A model generated the notes under the pieces. That model searched no databases, was not told the DNA's origin, and was given only the letters and a program-made list of their open reading frames with translations. Of a stretch of DNA of 64,000 nt, positions 45,801-53,200 are shown piece after piece (the stretch's first letter is position 1; every line of letters begins with the position of its first letter). A program made the position numbers and the translations under genes. Origin of the DNA: CAVVUC01 sp963751395 (GTDB lineage: Bacteria > Verrucomicrobiota > Verrucomicrobiia > Chthoniobacterales > Chthoniobacteraceae); the NCBI GenBank assembly GCA_963751395.1, contig CAVVUC010000002.1, forward strand, positions 1,302,001 to 1,366,000, in the 5' to 3' direction.

Positions 45801-45847
45801 GCCCGGGTCCCAAACGCTTTGTCCGGTTGAAAGTCTTCAAACCGTAG
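36848..45847 (+). CDS. 2999-residue secreted multidomain protein with beta-strand repeats
   Basis: From the N terminus: a signal peptide (MKTPILILLAFTVRVLAAP); two related domains of about 180 residues (ITWGPVRDISGDSDVSTNG and VAWGLWHEITGDTDVSTTG, each with YELQVW.NDS); a helical then beta-rich segment of about 600 residues (FEKVHLLFGAGQIAAAKAEA; YIGVWSWRDYEDQGGHLGVF) that resembles the toroid-plus-sandwich shape of polysaccharide lyases but matches none with confidence; three FN3-like domains; long autotransporter-associated beta-strand repeats (GLTKTGAGTLTLGAGNTYTG) split by another FN3 near residue 2000; and a 130-residue C-terminal module with a calcium-loop-like DANKDGETNFLEF and a final GPKRFVRLKV. 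There is no outer-membrane barrel and no PEP-CTERM. It is likely a surface or released polysaccharide-binding enzyme. Confidence 0.82.
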   Translation: MKTPILILLAFTVRVLAAPITWGPVRDISGDSDVSTNGSLVKAVAKAGSLYPTVNGVTFTPLPGNDTVSGTNANSYATGSLPVGGGISQSYATLLSQNVYKSGTGSTVTLTVNGLTVGCHYELQVWFNDSNATGQGTLTVKSTGVMDPWVQLDANTTGVTGGVGQHAIGTFTADATSQTVTFQGSVNGMIQAYQVRRVTDPLAAVAWGLWHEITGDTDVSTTGTAVKAYVFGSAAPAAPINGVTFTRFAAQSVDALSGFTTPSSDVFGSASAPYAGFTSDYKKILGSGAYGGKCASLTLNNLTPGQWYELQVWANDSRASGGGRVERINGSAFLNYNPGGPSDNLAYEGNTGHHMPGIFQAVLASQRLDFVADVSAQINGLQLRAVSVMDPLLFQSKMRRQYTLDSFIDGKMYSTMRFEKVHLLFGAGQIAAAKAEALSASLWWGAGNNYTFDGFPAVDMVIRWKKYIDTTSRNAIKGRLPTINYVTPGTSNLQKLAFTMRFLASEEFGEDAFVHPKNDFRTSDPNCHDVLLRRLKDEANWGCPEFASNDYGILNLLPSLSIAQLAKDPEMRAHATASFPAMLAQLAAAWQPMDNYIGVWSWRDYEDQGGHLGVFGRLLWEAFGSNARSGDAKAMALMVAGDYQAPAPILHAANERTTIYTSRLWGGSASQSSFVSGSDYMLFSACDNDNEDNDWSHPYGVRWTGMSNYFWLGACATDYSKDISASNNHGTNSCNMGTVQYSDSVLYAFDFTGPYTQATYVPYAQSQVPGGYSAMINDSTTDGRIYLHYGKVMIAVTSSIPFTWDPGSGIWSARHAPNAGDSEFRVAVGGVGNPITDGSSAYKANIDNANNRFAMAIETAHPTEYAGATPADQLAAFKADIEANTSISHLNVYPATGYYTNRHGDTLQKQSYDASGNRKPGYINGVSVDYTNWPILDNPWMRQVRNSGTATITAGNQQTVLDFVNGGLTNSAVTSTGGPMPQIGSSLATNLTGTSAVCNAALISSGSSATSVTLYWGTVDSGTNTAGWSNSQALGTKSTGAVATTITGLTGGTTYYYRHHASNAAGAVWSNSSSSFQTLPQPVQVAPPGVPGLLSTTLTVGSVPLTWTAIADATSYNIKRATTSGGPYTTIKTGQATASYSDTTAVNGTTYYYVVSAVNTGGESVNSGEVKATPAVVPAAPIDVTTSMGYMYAHLSWTPPPWAATYTVMRSSTNGGPYTTIASGLTSPSYDDTTAINLSTYYYVVTASNVAGSGSASNQASITVNVASYIDQVSGNWNSITWYPNPPGIPTASNTAIIDFGNSSAITSTNNMGSFTLNQMRFFGSGVTLTGSALAFSGATPTVTGSASAPCSVANLITLGANTTFDIDANTVTFTGVISGTGGLTKTGAGTLTLGAGNTYTGSTTVDGGALSYTVNNTGLKALYLGATDGSDNVSTLNASATVTGTSFTVQTDGSTYNNINLGAGSTLTITGAVNIFTTGSTGTKLKFNSTGSVPTSAVAVSNTAANFVFAQGTDTTSTRINRLDMRNLGTFTANVANFRNGWSTSINYARPGVNTFYLATNNAITTGTLGVGDTDKSGGGGASTLYLGSGSNAINTNTLVIGRSMSNDGSTPSGQILFNGATGTLALHGAAGGSSALTNVYVGAHTDTGSANPNSMRIGLLDLTGGTTTGSITNLYLGYNTQNAFAAGNAEGTFILGGSASSLSVANLYLGYSTVTSTTSYYANGELDLTGGALNVTGNITMAYDGAASSAAGMGGTLVLSGGTLTVGGNIVAGGSSGVSSITLNGGTLDMTGGAIGSGTAGVDTLAFQSGTLKNVGFINGTSGLIKVDDGTLVLAGSNTYTGMTTVAGDTLEVDGFLSGAVTVNGGTTLSGTGTIGGAVSVSGSAIISPGLNAIGTLRINNSMTLGNASLVSLNTNRASTPNCTGISGLTSITYAGTLTVNDQGGGLAAGDTFVLFAAGSYTGAFGSINLPALSAGLVWDLHKLSVNGSIAVAAAAVVTPTGGSAQVGLSWTAVAGATSYNVKRSLVNGGPYTTVATGITSNSYSDTNLDPSTTYYYTVSAVVGGVEGPDSIEQSAATVAGTVARYWDSSTAAGLQGGTGTWSASSTAWSNNTSGNNPLLTWRDNIPALFQTGTSTVTVSGTVLVDSIAQSVNGTLTTISGGSLSLTGANGISNGTGSGNGALTINSALVLSTASMTINAQQAISLNGTMSGTCDLLKTGTATLTLGGVNTVNGDVTLDAGAITYNGTASNVQMITFGSTLGSSNTSALSVSANVTCLNLGVQNNNPGNNTIAIASGKTLTVNGGFSMNTVAGGTANLLVNGSGAMSINNGASVFLIGATSDANARTFNLDLSGLTGGFAVNVASLYVGRTTNTYNVVPNATIKLAPNSSITAGNIEIGGDATSNGGNGGGASTAVTFNSGTSYIKANSLIVGRIKSGTHTLNFAPGGGTLVFSGTNGGALGTMYVGYKPHTGSSSDVTGIADFSNGVVSGTIGNLYVGRMTTSQGSNSPKAIGTFILGTSSNNNLAVTSLNIGTFSGTTVPTSSKYADGTVTINGGQLTVGSITMTSEQYSFARLNINGGALTVNGAITSGTGTNESITMNGGTLDMTGGAIGSATNTVSTLIFQSGTLRNVASINGTAGLTKTGTGTLILDGSNSYAGTTTISAGTLQIGNAGSGGTLGAGNVVNNASIKINRSDAFTLGALISGTGTLSHTGIGITTLSGANTYSGSTTISAGTLAVSGSLTGSVTASTGAFAALGTPVINGNLTIGAGGSFRVGINGSAVGTQYDQLTVSGTVTLSGAPDIVAAPGLTAGTSFTILKKTSAGAISGTFAGKPNGSAFTASGYTWIISYTGGDGNDVVLTIATGQQSWRYQYFGTIASTGTAADTFDANKDGETNFLEFATGQNPNAATTKPGVLVKSGTNLEFTYTRSNAAATDGVTFTVEWSDLLASGNWSSGGVTEAMVPGSDNGTTQLWKATVPAGPGPKRFVRLKVFKP

Positions 45848-45906
45848 AACCTGCGGCGCGCAAGTTTCGAAGCTTGTCGAATCAATCGCGCGAAACGCCG
45901 ATCGGA

Positions 45907-47358
45907 TCAGCAAACCTTCGCCGTTTCCATGCCGAGCAGCTTTCCAAGCTTCTCGATCTTGTGCGCGATGTGACCGACGCCGACCGCGCAATGGTGCGCG
46001 GGGCCGTGTGCATTCCAATCGTTGATGAAACGCCGCGCGCCGATGCTGAACTTGTAACGGCTGTTGGTGTTGCCGATTTCGAGGATCGGACCGGGCACGC
46101 TCCCGCCCTCAGCCACCAGGAACTTCAAGCCTCCGCTTCCGGTTTCGACCACGCTGAGCAGCGTCACAGGACCGTGCTTTACGCTCATCTCGACACTCAG
46201 TCCGCGCCCGACTTTCCCATGATACACCTTGAGCGGACGCACCTTTGTCTTGCCCTGCGCAATCGCGATGTGCCCCGGCCCGTCGTGTCCCATGAGCACG
46301 ACGTCCTCATTCCAATCCATCGCGTAGTATTCCGTAAACGAGCCGCCGACGCCGAAGCTGTCCATGATCTTCATGGCCTGCGCGTTCTTCACCTCATACT
46401 CGCCGGCAACCGGAATGCCGCGCGCAGTGAGCAGCGAGTTCCCGAGAATGATGGAGCTGATCGCATCCTCGTTTTCCTCAACTCCTGTGCCCATGTAGTA
46501 GTAAGCCATCGAGCCGAGCGCGTGCTCGTTGACAAGCCGGTCGAGCGCGACACTCGTGCGCGCCGCCCTCTCGAGTTCGGCTTGCGCGCAATCGGACTGC
46601 ACATCGAAGGCTTTGCGAAAATCTTCGACACGGGCGGCGATCTCCCCGGAGGTGACTTCGCGCCGCAACGCGGCGAGCTCGTCCACTTCGACAATCTCAA
46701 TATGTCCGCCGAAGTGCGCGCACTGAAGAGTCGTGTCGGAATAGATGTCGAGCATTCCATTGTAGTAATGCCCCATAAGTCCGAGCCGGTTGTGAAACAT
46801 CACGCCGGCCACGCGCGCCGCGTCCATCCAGGCGTCCGCTTCGCTCCAGCATTCCGGGTCGTTGTGAAGCTGGCCCGTGATCTGGTGGAACTCGATCCGC
46901 GAGCGGTTGAAGACGTTCGCGATCTCCGGCACCGGGCATGCCGGGCAGTGCGCGAGCCATTCGCCGGTCATCTTCACGCGGTCGTCCATCTTGTTGAATG
47001 TCGCGTAATCAATCGCCGGCTCAGGCGAGAGATTGAGGATGATCACCGGCACCCGCGCGCGCTGCACGACAGGCAGCACCGTCGAGCTAAGTGCATAAGT
47101 GGTCACGTGGAGAAAAATGAGATCCACATCCGCCTGGCGGAACCTGTGCCCCGCCTCAAACGCCTTCTCCGGCGTGTCAATGAGACCAAGATTCACAATC
47201 TCGATGCCGGGCCGCGCCAGCTTGCCTTCGACTACGCGAAGGTAACCCTCGAGCCGTTCCTTCAGCCCGGCGAACTGCGGCCAGTAGGCATCGAGTCCGA
47301 TACCGAAAAGTCCGATCTTCGTAGAGTTGGTGTGGGGTTGAGAGGGGATATGATTCAT
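45907..47358 (-). CDS. L-arabinose/L-fucose isomerase family protein
   Basis: The 483-residue product has the three-domain pattern of AraA/FucI-type isomerases: IGLFGIGLDAYWPQFAGLKE, a metal-site region with NRLGLMGHYYNGMLDIYSDT, GTGVEENEDAISSIILGNSL, and HDGPGHIAIAQGKTKVRPLK carrying the conserved His. It has no signal peptide and would convert an aldose to a ketose in the cytoplasm with a divalent metal. The neighbouring GH127 (arabinose) and GH29/GH95 (fucose) genes make L-arabinose or L-fucose reasonable substrates. The group also has members of unproven function. It is convergent with the giant protein gene and divergent from the Verru_Chthon cassette. Confidence 0.78.
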   Translation of the reverse strand: MNHIPSQPHTNSTKIGLFGIGLDAYWPQFAGLKERLEGYLRVVEGKLARPGIEIVNLGLIDTPEKAFEAGHRFRQADVDLIFLHVTTYALSSTVLPVVQRARVPVIILNLSPEPAIDYATFNKMDDRVKMTGEWLAHCPACPVPEIANVFNRSRIEFHQITGQLHNDPECWSEADAWMDAARVAGVMFHNRLGLMGHYYNGMLDIYSDTTLQCAHFGGHIEIVEVDELAALRREVTSGEIAARVEDFRKAFDVQSDCAQAELERAARTSVALDRLVNEHALGSMAYYYMGTGVEENEDAISSIILGNSLLTARGIPVAGEYEVKNAQAMKIMDSFGVGGSFTEYYAMDWNEDVVLMGHDGPGHIAIAQGKTKVRPLKVYHGKVGRGLSVEMSVKHGPVTLLSVVETGSGGLKFLVAEGGSVPGPILEIGNTNSRYKFSIGARRFINDWNAHGPAHHCAVGVGHIAHKIEKLGKLLGMETAKVC

Positions 47359-47717
47359 AAAATTACGGGGCCAATTCCAGATGGCATCGCGATCTTAACA
47401 GGCCGCTCCATTGATGCAAGAATCGACTCGCCAGAGGCAGGAAATGACAAATGAGAAAAACAAATCCCACAGGGTGGCATCCAGGTTTGACGGCTCACAT
47501 GAACATCTTCGGGAAGCGTGCCCGCTGTGCGTGTTCAACGTCACCAATTCATGCGAGTCGAAAGACGGCCCAAATGGGCGAATCCGCCTTGCGCTGAAGC
47601 AGAACTTGAGCGCACAAAGAAGGGCTTCCTCTTTTTTCAATTGGTGGTCTGGACGAATTTTTTTTGAAAAAGAAGTTGCAACTACATCGTCAATACAATA
47701 ATCACCTTCATCAATGC
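47359..47717. other. Divergent intergenic region, no gene seen
   Basis: These 359 bases separate the isomerase-like gene from the prepilin cassette. The frame of the first cassette gene is open back to a TTG at 47664, but no conserved residues lie there. A T-rich stretch (47657-47666) and AT-rich DNA to 47705 could hold the cassette promoter; no clear -35/-10 pair is seen. Confidence 0.5.
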
Positions 47718-48428
47718 ATGAGAGTTCCCCTTCTTCCACGTTGGTCTGACGTTCATTCCGCCCAGGCGGGTGACACCCGGTCAGGCTTCACTCTGATTGA
47801 ATTACTCGTCGTGATGGCGATCATCGCGGGGCTGATCGGACTGGCAGGGCCGGCGGTTTCCACGCTGATGCGCGGGTCGCAACTGACCCAGGCTGCCCAG
47901 CTCCTGAACGACCAGCTCAGCCTTGCCCGGCAGGTTGCGCTCTCGAAGAACCGCACCGTCGAAGTCCGCTTTTACAGGTACGGCGACCCGGAGACACCGG
48001 GCGAGAATGTGGCCCAGCCCAACACGGGAAAATTCCGGGCCATGCAGACTTTTGAAATCCTCGATTCAGGACAGGCGCGTGCCATGGGTAAGATGATGTC
48101 TCTGGCTGGGCCGTCCGTGATCATCGACTCGGGAAAGACGCTTTCCACGATCATCGGCAACGCCACGGGTGCAACCACCTGGCCGAGCAAGACCACGGGC
48201 ACCGTGCTGAATTATCCGATTCCCCGCGCTCAGTTGAACTACGAGGCGGTTGCGTTCCGATTCCAGCCCGATGGCTCCACGAATCTTCCTCCCCAGTCGA
48301 AGGATCAGCTCTGGTTTCTGACTGTCCACGAGATGAACAGAGGCGACGAGATGCCGTCTCCCCCGCCGAACTTCGCAACCATCCAAATCAATCCCTCCAA
48401 TGGCAAAATCAGAACATACCATCCATAA
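47718..48428 (+). CDS. vccD: Verru_Chthon cassette protein D (prepilin-like, GspH-type)
   Basis: The product is about 236 residues from the ATG at 47718. A prepilin peptidase site is followed by a methylation-type helix, SG|FTLIELLVVMAIIAGLIGLA, with Glu at mature position 5. The mature part (QLLNDQLSLARQVALSKNRT) resembles the first helix of GspH/FimT proteins, and the rest is beta-rich. It is the first gene of a four-gene cassette seen in Verrucomicrobium and Chthoniobacter. It probably forms part of a pseudopilus tip in the periplasm. Its stop overlaps the next start by 29 bp. Confidence 0.85.
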   Translation: MRVPLLPRWSDVHSAQAGDTRSGFTLIELLVVMAIIAGLIGLAGPAVSTLMRGSQLTQAAQLLNDQLSLARQVALSKNRTVEVRFYRYGDPETPGENVAQPNTGKFRAMQTFEILDSGQARAMGKMMSLAGPSVIIDSGKTLSTIIGNATGATTWPSKTTGTVLNYPIPRAQLNYEAVAFRFQPDGSTNLPPQSKDQLWFLTVHEMNRGDEMPSPPPNFATIQINPSNGKIRTYHP

Positions 48429-49068
48429 GTCTGCCGGAGATTTCAGTGAAAACCGGCGCCCGATCCACCAAGCCGTCGCTGGCCGCCACCTGGCCGCTTT
48501 TTCGCTGGTAGAAGTCACTCTCGCCATCGGCATCATGGCATTTTCCTTCGTCGCGATCTTCGGGTTGCTGCCGATCGGAATGGGCGTGTTTCGCAAGGCC
48601 ATAGACACCTCCGTGGTCGCGCAAATTGCCCAGAGGCTCTCGAACGAAATTCAAGAGGCCGATTGGAAAACATTGGTGTCCACCGGTTGGGATCCGACTC
48701 AGGCGCAGGCGGACGCCAAGAGCGGCAAAGTGACGCCGAACGAGATTCAGTTTCAGGATCCCACCGGAAAGAGCACAAACATTCGATACTTCGACGACCA
48801 GGGCAACGAACTGCCTGTCAGTGACAAGGAAAAGTCCATCTACCATGTGCATGCCGTCAGCTACAACCCGATGTTTTTGCCGGGCAAGCAGGCGGGCGGC
48901 GATTACTACTCGGCTTATGCGCTGAGAGTGGTTATCGAAATATCAAACAACCCTTCGCATGCAACGGGGGCGGCCAATGCCACAACCAAACTCTGGACTC
49001 CCCAGAAAGGCGAAGTCATAAGCCAGCATGCAACCATTGTTGCGCTGAACCAATGGCAGAAACAATGA
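48400..49068 (+). CDS. vccB: Verru_Chthon cassette protein B (prepilin-like, GspI-type)
   Basis: The 222-residue product has a 33-residue leader, then A|FSLVEVTLAIGIMAFSFVAI with Glu at position 5, the type IV pilin-like N terminus. The length and the wording VEVTLAIGIM are close to GspI-type minor pseudopilins. Later LPIGMGVFRKAIDTSVVAQI continues the helix and the C-terminal half is beta-rich (YSAYALRVVIEISNNP). The start overlaps vccD; the stop overlaps the vccC ATG by 4 bp, so the set is translationally coupled. Confidence 0.87.
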   Translation: MAKSEHTIHKSAGDFSENRRPIHQAVAGRHLAAFSLVEVTLAIGIMAFSFVAIFGLLPIGMGVFRKAIDTSVVAQIAQRLSNEIQEADWKTLVSTGWDPTQAQADAKSGKVTPNEIQFQDPTGKSTNIRYFDDQGNELPVSDKEKSIYHVHAVSYNPMFLPGKQAGGDYYSAYALRVVIEISNNPSHATGAANATTKLWTPQKGEVISQHATIVALNQWQKQ

Positions 49069-50180
49069 CGGCGAAGTCATCAGTTATGCACAAAAGAAAA
49101 TCAGCCGCCTTCACGCTCGTCGAACTTCTCGTTTCGATGGCGATCATCTCCATGCTGTTGCTGGTGCTTCTTTCGATCACCGACTCCACGCGAAAGACCT
49201 GGCTTTATACCACGAACAAAATCCAGCAGTTCCGCGAGGCGCGCGAGGCGTTCGAGGCTCTTACACGGCGGTTGAGTCAGGCCACGTTGAACACTTACTG
49301 GGACTACCTGGACAAGAGCGGCAATGCCATGACAACGGCGAACGCGGCCATCTTTGTCCCCGATCATTACGGTCGGCAGTCGGAGCTCCGGTTTATCAGT
49401 GGAAACGCAAAGGCCCTGGGTATCGCCACCAACCGGTTCACGCACGCGATGTTTTTCCAGGCTCCGCTGGGCTCCGGTACCAACCAAAACATGGGCAACC
49501 TGCTGAACACCTGCGGTTACTTTGTCGAATACGGCGATGACAGTCAGTTAAGGCCTTCGTTTATTACCTCGACGTTGTTGCCTTTGCGCAAACGCTTCCG
49601 TCTCATGGAGATGGTGGAGCCTTCGGAATCATTGATCCTTTACCAAAGCGAGGTCAAAGCCGGGGGCAACTTCAGATACACAGGAAAAGAATGGTTCTCC
49701 ACTCCCATCGCCAACAACAAACAGGTCCTTGCCGAGAACATCCTCGCGCTTGTCCTCCTCCCCAAATTGAGTCCGTCAGACCAGAAAGCCCCGGGATCGA
49801 ATTACGATGACTCCAGCCTTGCCCCAAGTTACCTCTATGACTCCACGGGCAGTGCGATGACGACACTTAACGATCCAAACCTCAATCCAAAGAACCAGCT
49901 CCCGCCGGTTGTTCAGGTCACGATGGTTGCGTTGGATGAGGCGTCGGCGAGCCGGATGAGCGATGCGGACGCGACAGCGCTGCAGAGCAAATTGAATGCT
50001 CTCTTTGCCGACTCGAAGAACCTGCAAAAGGATCTTCGCCGGGATACGACGACCTACGCGGACCTGGCCTCCGATCCCTCCCTGGAAGCTTACTTGATCC
50101 AGAAGAAACTCAATTACCGTGTCTTCACCACAAACGTCAGCATCAAAGCCGCCAAGTGGAGCCGCAACCAGATCAAATGA
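49065..50180 (+). CDS. vccC: Verru_Chthon cassette protein C (prepilin-like, GspJ-type)
   Basis: The product is about 371 residues from the ATG at 49065 (ATGA overlap with vccB); starts at 49053 or 49086 are also open. The N terminus A|FTLVELLVSMAIISMLLLVL has the prepilin cut site and Glu5. The next helix (WLYTTNKIQQFREAREAFEA) matches GspJ-type proteins. The larger C-terminal part is a mixed domain with no further recognised motif. It would pair with the B and D proteins in a pseudopilus tip. Confidence 0.87.
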   Translation: MTAKSSVMHKRKSAAFTLVELLVSMAIISMLLLVLLSITDSTRKTWLYTTNKIQQFREAREAFEALTRRLSQATLNTYWDYLDKSGNAMTTANAAIFVPDHYGRQSELRFISGNAKALGIATNRFTHAMFFQAPLGSGTNQNMGNLLNTCGYFVEYGDDSQLRPSFITSTLLPLRKRFRLMEMVEPSESLILYQSEVKAGGNFRYTGKEWFSTPIANNKQVLAENILALVLLPKLSPSDQKAPGSNYDDSSLAPSYLYDSTGSAMTTLNDPNLNPKNQLPPVVQVTMVALDEASASRMSDADATALQSKLNALFADSKNLQKDLRRDTTTYADLASDPSLEAYLIQKKLNYRVFTTNVSIKAAKWSRNQIK

Positions 50181-50229
50181 TGAAGCGCCCCGGATGCCAG
50201 CCCACCCGCAACCAAGTATAAGTCCAGAA

Positions 50230-53200
50230 ATGAACACACCCATCCGCTCCTGGTTTGGAAGGCCCCGCCTGTCCAAGTCGAACAAGGGCATCGCCCTGAT
50301 TCTTGTCCTCGGTTTTCTTGTCCTGATCACCGGGTTGATCGTGGCCTTCTTCTCAAGTGTCACGACCGAGCTAACCAGCGCGACCAGTTATGCGAGCGGG
50401 GCCGGCACCAAGCAACTCGCCAACTCGGCGGTGGGCACGGTGATGGCTCAGATCAAGATCGCCACGTCCGGCAGCAACACCGCATGGGCTTCACAACCGG
50501 GGATGATTCGCACTTACGATGACAGTGGAAAGAGACTTGCCTGCTACAAACTCTATTCCTCCAGCAACATGGTCGTGGCCACCACGAGTAGTTTCAATCC
50601 GGTCGTTGACGTGCCGTCAACCGGCTGGGACAAGCAAACCGCCTTTTACACCGATCTCAATGCGCCGGTTATCACCACCACCGGCACGAACTACCCGATT
50701 GTCGATCCGCGTGCGAAATTGGAATTGAAAGTCGAGGGTTTTGGTTACAACGATCCCAATAATGTTTCCATCTACGACCCGAAGGATCCAACACCCGTCG
50801 CCAGCGGCACCAGTGCCAACCCGCTTCCCATGCCGGTTCGCTGGCTCTTCATGCTGAAAGACGGGACACTGACTGTCCCGGACGATCCAACTGCCAGCAC
50901 CAGCACGACCGCCACCTTTACCGGCAAGAACATTCCCACGACCAGCAACCCCATCGTCGGGCGCATTGCATTCTGGACCGATGACGAAAGCTGCAAGCTG
51001 AACCTGAACACGGCTTCGGAACCGACACCGTGGGACATGCCGCGTGCGCTGACAAAACAAGACTTGCAATACGGCTACTACCAGCCTGCGCAGAAGGAGT
51101 TTCAAAGGTTTCCGGGGCATCCTTACATGAATGCCCTCAGTCCGGTGTTTTTTCCGAATCCCACCCAGGCGACAATTCCCGACGCAACAAAGCAGGTGCA
51201 GGCAAAGGCGATCTACAGTTTGGTGCCTCGCGTGGCCTGGGGCGGCTCGCAAGCCGGAACAAACCCGGTGACGAGCAACAGCATCGTGGCCCCTGATACG
51301 GACCGCCTCTTCGCGAACGCGGACGAGGCTCTTTTCGCCCAACCCCTCACCTCCGGCAGTCCGCGCGTTCAGAACACAACGACTTCTCCGGCATTATTCA
51401 AGAACATCCTCCAAAGATCCCGCTTCTTCCTCACCGCGAACAGCCGTGCGCCGGAGGTCAACCTTTACGGCCAGCCGCGCGTGTCACTTTGGCCGCTCGA
51501 CACCGACCCGAACCTCCGGACCGGTTACGACAAACTTGCAGCCTTTTGTTCCACGATCGGGAGCAGCAGCTCGACAAATACCTATTACTTCCAGCGCCAC
51601 GACTCTACAGACCCGAAAAGCGACTATACGGGCATCTCGCGCAACCAGAAGCTTTACCCTTATCTGCAGAACCTGACGAACAAGCCAATCCCGGGCTATG
51701 GCGGGAGTTTTGCCACAAAGTGGGGAGACGACCGCGACCAGGTGCTTACTGAGATGTTCGACTACATCCGCTGCGTGAACCTACGCGACCCGCAATTGGT
51801 GAAGGACAACAAGGCACGCTTCGCCGACAACGGCCAGGTGGTGCCGATCCAGATCAAGACTCCTGCCGGCGTTGACACGCAAGGCTTCGGACGGTTCCAC
51901 TCCATTTCGCAGTTTGGGCTCCACTTTATCTGCTCTGCGCAGGTTTCGACGAGCGGCACTGCGCAGGGGGCTCACGATGACCCCAATACCCCAAAGCTCA
52001 GTGCCGGCCAGAGCGCAATCGAAGCGGCGCTGCTGTTCGAGCCTTACAGCCCAAGCCTCGGCTACTACGAACTGCACGAGTCGATCTCGTACATAGTTAC
52101 TTTCAAGTCGGCGATGAGTGTTGATGAGAACAATCTCGAGTTCCCCTCAGCTCCGACCACTGTTAGTTCCACCGACTTCGGAGCCGTCTGGCATGGTCGC
52201 TACTGGGGAGGCGCGCAGGGAGTACGCGGCCCCATTGCTCGTTTCGGTGGTGCAGGTTACCCCTTCATAAGCAAGAGGATCGCAGTCGGAGGTGCGGGCA
52301 AGACAACCATGTCGTTCAAAGGGGGGACGGTGGAAGTAAAGGTTTTCGCCGGCACGACCGCGAGCAAGTTGATCCAGACCTTCACGATCACCTTCCCCCC
52401 CGCAGATTTTCCGATCCCGCAATTGGTGAAGGCCGGCACGGTGGCTTATCGCGGAACCAGTGCCTCCGCACAGCAAGACTGGTGGACGTTTAAGCCCTGG
52501 ACCGGCAAGTCTGGCAAGGGAGTCGGCCGCTATGCGTACGCCCATGAATGTCCCCACGCGCCAGGAGTTGAGTACACTGACACAAACCGCCAGTGGGGGG
52601 CATCCGGCGGCGCGGCTGGCTTCAAGCGTGGCGGGGTTTTCAGGGCGGAGGACGTCGTTCGAACAATCGTTCCTGACCATGGCGACATTCGCCTGGTCGC
52701 TGCGAAATCCGATCCTTCAAGTCTTTTCGTCAAAGGAAACCACTACAACGACACCGCTTTCCGGTTTGATCACCTTTTCACTGAACCTCAGGGGCCGCAC
52801 ATGCTCTTTGGCTTCTCCAATGAGCCTGGAAGTCCACCGGCAGGCGCGGACGTGATTCCAGGCAGTGGCGCGGAGGACCAGTTGGTGCCTTCAGCAAAGG
52901 TAAAGTATCATTATGCCCGCGTTGCGGAGATCCGGCCCGGCGCAGGAAAACTCTACAACAAGTGGAATGATTACGACAACGGCTTCGCCCACATGACTGA
53001 TGGCGCCTATATCAACAAGCCGGACGAGGGGAATATCATGACCTCCGCCCAGTCCAGCAGCGCCAACACCAGGGGTTATGCCTATTTCTCATGGGACTTC
53101 GCCGCCCCCAGTGACATTTTCTTCTCGCCGTCCCGTCTCATACCGTCCGCCGGAATGTTCGGCTCTCTGCCGACGGGCGTGAAGAGCAACCAGCCGTGGC

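Noticed and set aside
45778..47454. A 558-codon plus-strand frame opposite the isomerase-like gene
   Set aside because: No signal or motif is present; the minus-strand product has clear family motifs over the same bases.
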